Source: Rhabdophis nuchalis (Eukaryota > Chordata > Lepidosauria > Squamata > Natricidae). Taken from it: a DNA stretch of 64,000 nt. The DNA lies in contig CM077643.1 in the NCBI GenBank assembly GCA_039707465.1, forward strand, positions 333,704,419 through 333,768,418, read 5' to 3'. Position numbers and translations under genes: made by a program. A model generated the notes under the pieces. That model saw only the letters and a list, made by a program, of their open reading frames with translations, searched no databases and had not been told where the DNA came from. Shown piece after piece: positions 35,601-47,600 of this stretch (positions are counted from its first letter, which is position 1; every line of letters starts with the position of its first letter).

Positions 35601-38600
35601 ACGCCTATGGTGCCCCCATCTTGTTTTTGCTTCTACACATGTGCAGAGCGATTTTTGTTCTACAGCACATGTGTGCATGTGTGCATGGCCCATTCCTGAG
35701 CGAGCCCGCAGTAGTGGCTGCTGCAACCCACAACTGGTTCCACATAAAGGAAAGGGCTGGAAATAGGTCTTACCAGGACTGAATTTATACGTATTGAGCT
35801 TGTAATTCAATGATCACTTAGAGCTCTGGTAAGTTAACAATGTACTCATGACATTAATGTTATTTTTACAGTGGAATTATTGACAACTCTGGAGGAAAAG
35901 TCTTAGTTCAAAAAGTTGCTGGTCAATCTGGGTACAAGGGTAGTTTTTCCAATGGAATCCGCTCACTTTCATTACCACGATGGAGGGAATCCTTCATACT
36001 TTCAGGTAAATTTCTTCCTTCCTTTCCCCATTCCCTTTCTATATGTCATTTCTCAATCTTTAAAAACATAAGAAACTCTGAGAAACTCTGATTTAAAAGG
36101 TAGCAATTAAATGCTACACAGTAATCACTCAAGAATGACTGTAATTGTTTTTCCCTTTTATGACCTTTTAGAAAGATTAGGGCCATGAAATCCATTTTTT
36201 CATTTCCTAGACAGCATTTCACTTCTTTTCAATACAACTCTAAACACTACCGTGTTTCTCCGAAAATACGACAGGGTCTTACATTTTTTTGACCCACAAA
36301 ATATGGCCTTGGGCTTATTAGAGGGGGAGGGATTATTTTGGGGTTGCCGGGTTGCTGCCTTGTGACCGGACTCCCGAAGAGCTTCAGGGGCAAAGCAGCC
36401 ATGAGGTGACCCTGCTCACGAGCAGCCACCCGGCAAACCCCTTCTCCAGCTGGGCAGAGCACCATTCATTGAGTATCCTTAAGGCGCCAAGCCATGTGGC
36501 ACTCTGCCTGCCCCCCAGCTCCCGCGGCTTGGCACATTTGGGATACCCCCTAGGTCAATGCATGGAGCTCTGCCCGGCTGGAGAGGGGGGTTGTGAGAGC
36601 ACCTCCTCTGCCCCCAGCTTCCATGCCTCCCAGCCTCACCATGCCCTTGGCCAGCTCTCCTTGCAGGACTAGGGCACCACTGCTCGCACAACCCCCCTCT
36701 CCAGCTGGGCAGAGCTCCATGTATTAAGCTAGGGGGTATCCCGAATGTGCCAAGTCATAGGAGCTGGGGGGCGGGCAGAGTGCCACATGGCTTGGTGCCT
36801 TAAGGATACTCCCTAGGTCAGTGAATGGTGCTCTGCCTGGCCGGAGGGGGGGTTGTCCAGGGGGCTTATTTGCGGGGGTGAGCTTACATTTTTGCTCATG
36901 AGGAAAAATGTGGCATCGACCTAGTACCGGGGAAACACAGTACTAACAGTTCTGGTCACCATACCTTCGGAAGGATATTATGGAAATGGAAAAGGTGCAG
37001 AGGAGGGCAACCAGAATGATTAGGGGGCTGGAACACCTTCCTTACCATCTGAGGCTGCAACGGCTGGACCTCTTCACTCTAGAACAACAGCGCCTGAGAG
37101 GTGACCTGACTGAAGTCTATAAAATCATGCACGGTGTGGACAAAGTAGAAAAAGAAAAACTGTTTTCCCTATCGCACAACACTAGAACTAGGGGGCACTC
37201 CATGAAACTTTTGGAAGCTAGACCTCAAACAAATAAGAGTAAGTACTTTTTCACCCAGAGGATCACTGGTCTATGGAACTCCCTGCCAGAAGAAGTGGTG
37301 ACAGCTGTCAGCCTCGACACCTTTAAGAAAGGATTAGACGAGTTCATGGAGAACAAGGGTATCAATGGCTATGATTATGGATGCCTAAGGACACCCTCCG
37401 GGTTGGAGAGATAGGCAGGATATCGCTCAATGCCATTTGCAGGGAATCATAAGCAGGTGAAGACATCTGCTTGGGAATACCCTGAAGCAAATGGTGAGCC
37501 ACTGTGTGAGACAGAATGCTGGACTGGATGGGCTGTGGCCTGTTCCAGCAAGGCTGTTCTTATGTTCTTATGTTCTTAACAACAGGATAGGGCAGGGGTC
37601 TGCAAAGTTGGCTCTTTTTTAAGATGGGTAGATTTCAACTCCCAGAATTCCCCAGCTAGCTGGCTGGGGAATTCTGGGAGTTGAAGTCCACCCATCTTAA
37701 AAGATCCCACTTTGCAGACCCCTGGGATAGAGTATTCTTGCTTCAAGGATTGCAGTATATCTGTATACATATCCTTAATCAAATGGCAAAAGCTAAAGTG
37801 GACCCCAAAAGCAGTATACTGAATGGTGTTTGCAGCAAAGAGATGGAGCGCTGAAGATGGGAAGACAGAGAGTATTCTTTTTTTCACTGTGGAGAAAGGG
37901 AATAGTTGTGTAGGTATCTCAGGGATGCTTGCTTGGTTCTCATTATAATTTACAGTTATAAATTTTAGTTATAACAGTAAAAGCAAGTGCAAGTGGAAAA
38001 ATATAGAATAAAAAGAAATAGTAGAAGGTGCAGAAAAGAAAGAGGACAAAGGAAAAAAGAGAAAGGGAAGGGAAATAACAATAGTAAAGAATCTATATAT
38101 GATTTCTCACAATTTTAATAACTTATCATCTTTTCTTAAACTAAAATAAACAATTTCTTCTTTTAATATTCCATCTATCTATAAACAAATCTATAAATCA
38201 TTATTATTTCAGTCCAAAAGCCCATTAAGGATTATCAGAGAGTTACCAAAGATAACAAAATATCTATTTTAACCTTGATCAAATAAACCAACTTTATATT
38301 CCTTCTCTTTGGTTCTAGCAATCTTAATCTTCATTCAAATAATTTCATACAACATAATTTCTTTTTCTTTTTTCTTTACTCCTTCTAATCAGACTTTTTA
38401 AAACGTCTTTGTAAATCCATTGTAGAAAAAAAAACACCAAGGTTGTTCTCTTGGTTTGTTTTTAATTAATTAATCTCTTTTAATTATTGATTAGCTGGTT
38501 TCTTTTCTTCATTTGTATAACATCTTTCTCCATGCCATTTAAAAATCCACTTTCAATTCAGTCCCAATGTATCAAAGAGAACTTGTTCTTCTTCCATAAT

Positions 38601-41600
38601 AACATTTAAACATAGTCTATTTATAGAGGCAGACACTATTAAAACTAACTTCTGAGTATATTATTCAAAACATCCTTCAATATGTCTAATGGTAGAATAT
38701 TTTGTTTCATAATTGTAAATCTAGTTTAAACATACTTCTCCTTTAATTGAAATCTTTAGTTTCTTCTAACACCAATAATGTCCAATTTTTAAAATCTGTT
38801 TTATTTAATCAAAACAAAAGCATTTTCCCACAGAAAAATAATCTGTGTAATTAATTCCAAAATCTTAGTATCTCTAATTTATCTAGACCCTAGTTCATTT
38901 GTATCTATCTAAAATCAGACTTTTAGTCACACTTTTACTTGGGCGATTTTCCTTTTATTTGGAAAAAAGATAAATTTGTAGTAGAAATGTGTTCCACTAA
39001 GGATTGAAGCAAATACCCATTTAAATTTACGTTAGACTCTGGATTTGGGTTTGAATGATATGCCAGATCAAAGTAAAGATAAAATAACTTATAATAAGCT
39101 ATGATGAGAAAACATAGCATTGGCATAGCATATCATCCACATCAAATCTGTGGCTGAGCTTTCTTAAACACACAAATTGGGAGTTAAATTAAGACTGTAT
39201 GAGCTCAGTATTCAACCACCGTAAAACGGTGCTTCTCCTCCTACCTCTCTGGCCGATCGCAATTTGTGCGGGCAGGAGAGCAGAGGTCGACCCCGAGACC
39301 CCTCACATGCGGGGTGCCTCAGGGGTCGGTCCTCTCGCCTCTCCTGTTTAATGCATACATGAAGCCGCTGGGTGAGATCATCCGTGGTTTTGGGGTAGAG
39401 TACCACCTGTACGCTGATGACACCCAGCTGTACATATCTACCCCAAACCACCCCAACGATGCCGTAGCGGTGATGTGCCAGTGCCTGGAAGCCGTGCGGA
39501 TCTGGATGGGAAGTAACGGACTTAGGCTCAACCCGACCAAGACCGAGTGGCTGTGGTTTCCGGCTGCCCGATTCAACCAGCTTTCTCCAACGCTGGCCAT
39601 AGGGGGCGAACATCTTGCCCCTGTGGATGGGGCGCACAATTTGGGTGTCCTCCTGGATACCCGGCTGTCTATGGAAGAGCAAGTGACAGCCGTGGCCAGG
39701 AGGGCGTTTTACCAGGTTCGCCTGGTTCGCCAATTGCGCCCCCTATTGGATCGGGACGCCCTTTGCACAGTCACTCATGCCCTCGTGACATCCCGACTGG
39801 ACTATTGTAACTCTCTCTACATGGGGCTCCCCTTGAGGTGCACCCGGAGGCTTCAGTTAGTTCAGAATGCAGCCGCGCGAGCAATTATGGGGACCACCAG
39901 GTTTGCCCACGTTACACCGCTCTTGCGCGAGCTGCACTGGCTACCTGTCGTCTTCCGGGTGCGCTTCAAGGTGTTAATTATCATCTTCAAAGCGCTCCAT
40001 GGCTCGGGACCTAGCTATCTGCGAGATCGGATCCTGCCCCACACATCCTCACGACCGATTCGCTCCCACAGAGAGGGGCTTCTCCGGGTGCCGTCCACTA
40101 GACTTTGTCAGCGGGTGACGCCCAGGGGAAGGGCGCTCTCTGTGGCGGGCCCGGCCCTCTGGAACGACCTTCCCCCTGATATTAGAACGACCACTGACCT
40201 CCGCTCCTTCCGTGTAAAATTGAAGACCTATCTCTTTCGACTGGCCGGCCTTGAATAGTTCTCTCTGTCTATTGACTCCAAATATTTTAATGGGTTCTTA
40301 ATCTTATATTTTTAGCACGGGTAATACTATTTAATTCTATTTTAATGTATGTATGTTGTATTTATTGTATATTGTTTTTAGCTTTGCCTGTGCACCGCCC
40401 CGGGTCCCTGTGGGGAGAGGGTGCGGTTAATAAATTTCAATTTCAATTTCAATTTCAACTCCCAGAATTCCCCAGCCAGCAAAGCTGGCAAAGCCAGGGT
40501 TTGATACCCTTCTGGAAGGCCAAAAAGGAGGGGGAAGTTCTCACCTCCAGTGGTAGAATGTTCCACAGGGATGGGGCCACAGCAGAAAAAACCTCTTCTC
40601 CTTGACCTTGCTTACGTCAATTTCTTAGGGCTATGATCTCATGAATCATGGTGTCCATGAGGAAAGTAAGGTGGAATAACTGCCCCCTTGTGTAAATGGT
40701 GCCAGTGGTGTAATTGACGTCAACCAGACTGTAAGTCCAAAATTGATATAGCATAGCGCTTAGACTTATATACCATTTTACAGCCCTCTCTAAGCGGTTT
40801 TCAGAGTCAGCATATTGCCCCCAACAATTTGGGTCCACATATTACCCACCTCAAAAGGCTGGAAGATTGAGTCAACCTTAAGCCTGGTAAGATTTGAACT
40901 GCCAAATTGAGGGCAGGCAGCAGGCAGCAGAAGTAGCCTGCAGTACTGCACTCCAATCACATCACCACGGTGGTTCATATCATTTGGGTATGACATAATC
41001 ATATGTGACATCATTGAATACAAGTGTCCAGTCCTTGATACACCATGCATAGATGATGCAGCCCTCAACTCCTTACCTGCTGGCTTAAAATTATAGGTGC
41101 TCTTATGATCGTATGATAAATTATTCATTGATCGAAGCTTTTGTTTTGTTTTGTTTTTAGAAGGCAAGCCCAAAAGAGGTGTGCAGTACCCATCAACTCT
41201 GACCTATTCGTCTTCTGAACGCACAGTCACTAAAGGCAAGTGATGGATTTTCTAGAAGGTGTATTATTGTTTCCCCACGTATGTATCCATGTTGTGGTTA
41301 CTCGCATTAAGAACTCGAGCAGGATCAATTTGTAACCATATTTATGCTAATTTATGCCAGTATAATATTGTAAATGTTTCTTTAATGCCCTTTTCTGTAT
41401 TCATCACTTAACATGGCTTAAGAAGAGGGGGGGTTTTCCAAAAAAATATTGTGCAAATCAGTGCCTTGTAATGATTAACTGATTAGAGTTTATGCCCTGA
41501 GAAATAAAATTCAAGGATTTATGTTGCTCTGCCTCTCCTCATACTTTACAGCTGCAAATGTAGGGTCAGCATCTTACTCTCATCATCAAGGCCTTGACCC

Positions 41601-44600
41601 AACTCATGTAGCAAAGATACAAGATCTTGTTTCTAGGAATGTACTTTTAATAATTTTGTGGCTTCAAGGATACCCTATGTCAGTGATGTCTAACCTACTC
41701 CCCCTGTGTGACCCCCGCATGTGTGTGCGAGCCCCTTGCATGCACACACCCCTGCATGCACGTGTGACCCACGTGCTCCCCGGCACCCCACGCATGCATC
41801 CCACCCTCCCCTCGCCCATTTTTGGCTTCCAGGGGCAAGAGGGTTTCCAGGCCCCAAACAAGGTGTGAGGCCCCAAAATGCAATGTGAGTGCCCCCCCCC
41901 ATGCATGTGTCTCATCCCCCCCACACGTTTACCCCACAGGCACCATGCACCCTGCGCAGGTGCGGCAGAGATCCAAAGACCAGCTGGCCGGTGGGAGGCA
42001 TGTGCACATGCACATTGGAGCTGACTGGGGCAATGACTGCCATGCCCTCAGAGGGAACTCTATGTGCCACCTGTGGCACACGTGCCATAGGTTCACCATC
42101 ACAGCCCTATGTTAACCTCTTTGGTTTATTTTTTCGTTATTGAATATCCATTTTGTATTTGGAATCTTGTGCTGGCATATCTGTATGTTCCAACTGTTTG
42201 TGAACAGCATTTTGTACATGTCCTTTTGTGGTTCTTGGTCTTTGGTTGTTGGAATACTAGACACCAGGGATTTGTTATATCTTTTTAGCTTTGGAGCTAA
42301 TACTCTTAAATTATTGTTTGGATCCTTTCCAATGGTTTCTGCTTTTGAGGTGAGTTTTCTATGATGTTTTGAAGTAAAATTTAATGCATGATCTTCAGGC
42401 ACAAAAAATCTTCATCGTGATGATACTATTCTCATTTATATCTGCAATGAAAGCGTTTTGAGATATTTTTGACACTGTTGTACAACTTTTCTGGGCTGCC
42501 TTTTTTCATCCAAGCGAATATTTTTTAAAAGATCTGTTTTGACAATTTATCCAACTGATGTCTATGACATCAATTGGATAAAGATCAAGGCTTCTTATAA
42601 ATAAAAAATGAAGCACTTTAAATTTTGTATTAAAAACTAACATTTCAGCATTTCTTTGAAACCCCACTAAGCTTGGCCAATAATTCCAGAATTCACTTTT
42701 ATTAGAAGTAATGTCAAGCTCCTAATAATTCCACTGCGGAAACGTGCCCCTTCTGACATTATTATGATTTGTTGCAATCAGCCAGATGTTTAGACTGGAT
42801 TTGGCATCTTTAGCCACATGTTTATCCACTATGGAGTTTTCCCAAGGACCTGATATAGACAAACATACTTTTTTGATTGTGTTAAGGGTATCAATGATAT
42901 AAGTTGTTCTAAGTAAAACTGTTTCTTGCAATTGATTGGCAGTGATTTTGTCAATGCCAATTGTATTCAATTGATGCTCCAGATGTGTTGGAATTGCATC
43001 TAAGGTGCCTACTACTATTGATACCATATTTGCTTTCTTTTGCTGTAGTCATTCTACTTCTTGCGATGATGATGATGATGATTATTTTCTAATTCCTGTT
43101 TCACTCTGCTAGATAATTAACTTAAAGCTTCTTTCGCATAAACATGCATTGAATGACTGCACCTTTATGAAACTGCAAAATTCTATTTTTAAGTAATATA
43201 TGCTGCTAATCAAAAATTGATTTTATCACTCCTCTGAGAATTTCAGTTCATTTCAGACTGTCTGCCCTTATGTGATACTGTAGAATAATGTTACCCCATT
43301 TCCAATTCCTTTTTTGCCAGAAGCTGACACGTAATTCGTTCAATATCATAATTTAACTTTTAAATGAAGAGTTTGGGTATAAAATAAAAGATCCTTTTCC
43401 AGCCTATTTTAAAAGAAATAAGTACATTTTTGTCAGAAGTAGAGAACCAGTTAAAGTGATTAAGGTATCAGGGTAGAAACCAAGAAACTGTGAGTTTTAT
43501 TCCTACTCTAGGTGCAAAGCCAACTGAGTGACCTTGGCCAGTCACATTATCTCAGCTCTAGGAAAGAGGCAATGGCAAATCACTTTTGTGAAAACTGCAG
43601 GGATGTGTCCAGGCAATCTCTGAGAATTGAATATGATTCAAAGAAATTTTAAAAAGTCAGACGTATCTAGTATTTTAACTAACTCAGATACTGTACATTT
43701 GCCTGGATCAATATGACTTTTTCTACCCTGTTTTCCCCAAAATAAGATCTTCCTGGATAATAAGCCAATCGGGCTTTGGAGTGCATGCACCCTCCCCAAA
43801 AAATAAGCTCTCCACGAATATATTACAACACAGCAGCAACCATGATGTGACCACACTCGCCTCCTCCTGCACCTCAAAAATAATAAGACCGCCCCCAAAA
43901 TAAGGCCAAGTGCTTATTTCAGGTGTCAAAAGAAAATAAGACCCTGTTTTATTTTTGGGGAAACACGGTAGCACAAGTGGATCCCTGTAAGCCTGCTACG
44001 TCAGATTCCTCAAATGTTCTCCCCAGCTGCAGCACCTTCCATTATGTCATTGATGCTCAAGAGGGGTTTGGGGGAGAACATCGGTGGTTGAAGTGGGGAA
44101 TCTACCCCACTTTCTAACCAATAGTAGTATTATTTCTTTAATCAAACAGCTTGAAATCATATTCCATGTTCCACAAAGGATCTACTTGTCATGTAGAGTA
44201 GGTAAATTTTGGCTTTTCTTGGGTTTTTCTGGTTTTGATGCTGCATATCATGAACATTTATTTGGAGGAGATATGACAAGACAAGTGACCTACCAGCCCA
44301 AATACTAGAAATACATAAAGTTACCTTTGCTATAGTGACGAATATCTGTAGCTCAGGGTAGGATGAGGGTAAAGGTTTGTTCTCCGAGCTTGTGGGTTGG
44401 AGCCAAGGTGGCGCAGTGGTTAGAGTGCAGTACTGCCGACTACTTCAGCTGACTGCTAGCTGCAGTTCAATAGTTCAAATCTCACCAGCTCAAGGTTGAC
44501 TCAGCCTTCCAGCCTTCCAAGGTGGGTAAAATGAGGACCCAGATTGTTGGGGGCAATATGCTGACTCTGTAAACCAGTTAAAGAGGGCTGTAAAAAGCAC

Positions 44601-47600
44601 TATGCTGGCAGACTTCAATTCTCAGAAATCCCCAGCCAGCTGGCTGAGGAATTCTGGGAGTTGAGGTTTTCCAGGCTTCAAGTTGCCAAGGTTGGAGACC
44701 CTTGGTCAATGTCAGTGTTCTGTTTATAAGGGCTTAGATCAGGGGTAGGGAACTATGGCTCTTTTATGACTCATGGACTTCACTACCCAGAATTCCTGAG
44801 CCAGCATGGCTGGCTCAGGAATTCTGGGTATTGCAGTCCATGAGTCATAAAAGAGCCATAGTTCCCTACCCCTGGCTTAGATGTGGGTGTGTCAATTGAG
44901 GGTCTTGTGACAAGTCTTGTGATGAGTCATCTGTGAATCATCTCTGAGTCTCATGACTCATGACCTGTCACAAGAATCTTACTTGACACACCCACACCTA
45001 AGCTCTTATAAACAGAACACTGACACTCCCTAAACTCCACTGAAGATGTTATCTAGCCTGGTAACGAAATGTTCAGAACCAACTCACAAGCTTGGAGAAC
45101 GCACCTTTACCCTCAAAATTACCTTCATTACATTAATTTATTTCTAAATTATTTTACATTTTACTTATTTATATCCAGGCCCCAGTTTGACTATATATAT
45201 ATATGTAGATATCTATATACACATAGTATTTGTTTATTATATTGTTTTTGCTAAAAAGGGCAATCTTGATACCAAATACTTTGAAAGCACAAACCATTTG
45301 TTGCAAATGAAGGTGCTGGTTCATTGCTGGACTGCTGAGCACAACATCTTTCTCATGAGTTTGGCAATGCTTATGAGGGACTGCTGACCTTCTCTTAATT
45401 CTAGCTGTTTTTATGTAGATCACATTGTATCTTCATCTACAGCCATCCCCAAACTATAACTGAAATCCAACCTAATTATGCTAGCTGGCACACAGGGAGG
45501 GCAAAACTATTAAAGAAAGTGCTTTGTTTCAGTGAGATGCTATATTTCAACCTTAATATAGGAAATTCATTACGGAAAGGATCTCAGACATCTGTTACTC
45601 CATTACCAGCCACACGTGGTGCCGCTCACACATTCAAACCCTTTACCACCACAACCGAATTTGTCAGCACAACTCCAAAGACAACCACCACTTCAACCAC
45701 CATTGCACCAACGACCTTCACCAAAGTGACAACTGTTACAGTGGCAAAGCCTCTCATGCACAAAGTCAGGGATCTCGGTGAGTGGAATGAGAAGAGCTTC
45801 ACAAACTAGCTTTTAATAATCCAATTCAATAGGGACCTTCCAAATTACTTTCCTTCTTTTCCCCCCACCTCTCTTACTTAGTTTTCATTTGGAATCTCAC
45901 ATGGATGCCATTGGCATCAAGCTCACTCCCAAACAATGTGCTGTCCATGGACTCATCAAAAGACTACCCCAAGAGCAAGAGTTGAGTGGCGACCTCCCTT
46001 AGCAAAGCAATGTCTTATTTCACTTCACCATTTCTTTCCCCGTAGGGATCAACCATCCCTTCTGTATTGTTGCTTTAAAAATTGCAATGATTGGGTTCAT
46101 GAAGTCACCAAGAAGTGAAAAATATATCCAAAACTAAAACATCTAGGCTGATTTTTATGCTTTAATTATTTTCCCCTCCTGCCCCCATCAGCTTGTTTCA
46201 TTCATATATTTCTTGTTCATTCTTAGGCTCTAGCAATGTCCATCCAGTTTATTCAGCAGTGGCGGCAGCAGCAGCATCAAGTAAGTATTAGGACAGGCGT
46301 TATTGAAACCACATCCCTCTCAGATGTTCCTGAAAGCAAATATCAATAAACCAATTGCTTACTTTAAATCGATTTCATTCAGTAGAGAAGACAGTACTGA
46401 AACTTCAATTATATCAATAATGTAGCAATTGCACTTAGACTTATATGCCACTTCATAGTGCTTTACAGCCCTCTCTAAGTGGCTTACAGAGTCAACTCAT
46501 TCCCCCCAACAATCTGGGTTCTCATTTTACCGATCTTGGAAGGATGCAAGGCTGAGTCAATCTTGAATGGGTCAGGATCGAACTCCTGGCAGCTGGGAGA
46601 ATTAGCCTGCAATACTGCATTCTAACCACTGCGCCATCACAGCTCCAGTTTAAAGGATTAACACAATCATTTTCAACTTTCAAAGTAGTAAAATCAATCT
46701 TTTTTAAAAAAAAATTTTTTTTATAAAGTTTGCGAAATTTCAAATAAAATATTCTATTTCAATTCCTATTTTAGGGCAAGTTCAAGCTGCACAAGGAAGA
46801 ACTCAGAATCAAGGTATGTCCTAATTCAGTGGATTTTCTATTTAAGAGAATGTTAAAGTTTATTAATTGATCAGTAAAATATTTTAAGAGTTGTGGCTAC
46901 ACAAGTAACAGATTATTCTTCATCCTAAAATAGATAAAACCTTTATTATTTTAATTTTTTCTTAGAAAGAACTCATATTCCTAAAAGTAAATCTATCTCA
47001 ATATACTTGCTTTTGAATAAGTTCCTTGCTATTACTTCCTAGTAAATTTTCAAAATTGTTTAATATGATTGAACCAAATTTAAATAGCTTTATCTTAGTT
47101 GCTCTATATTAATACAGAGGCAATTTTATAGCTGTCCACTAAGTATCCTCTGAAGTAATAATTGAAAACCTTACACTAATTAAACCTTAGCTGGTTTTAA
47201 CAGGAACCTATAATCAATTATATCAACCCTAATAGATTGATAAGACAGAAAATCAACTCCATAGGAAAGCAAAAATAGAGTAGCAGAAAATATGAATGAA
47301 AACCACAAAATTTAGCAAACAAGCACTGAAAATAAATACGGCATCCCTCTGTTTCTCTCTACAATTTTAATCTACTGCTTCAAATTTTCCAAAGGTTTTT
47401 GGGCAAATATCTTAGTATTAAAATTTGTACTTGTAAAAGAGAAGAAGATCCTCTACTACAGGAAAGCCACCAACTGTCTCTCCAAGTTCATGTTACAAGC
47501 CCGAGGATTTTTGTGGCAGCCAGAAATGCCGCTCAAAATAAACTTAAGGCAGGGTTTGTTTTAGTGGTACATGCTCTGCTATTTTCATTATTTCAACAAA

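Larger units (their letters stand above)
44365..45114. repeat. Composite nested repeat with 35-bp inverted ends
   Basis: Left end 44365-44399 and right end 45080-45114 are inverted complements with 4 mismatches in 35. Inside are a SINE (44400-44605), a fold-back half (44610-44706), and a second inverted repeat (44711-44739 plus 44883-44917 against 44961-45024) whose left arm is split by a hAT MITE (44740-44874). Class of the outer element unknown. Confidence 0.7.

Noticed and set aside
41550..41646. Extra VIT exon after acceptor ACTTTACAG with an open frame
   Set aside because: Its possible GT donors end in phase 0, incompatible with the phase-1 linker exons, and the peptide does not resemble vitrin. 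It could still be a rare alternative exon.
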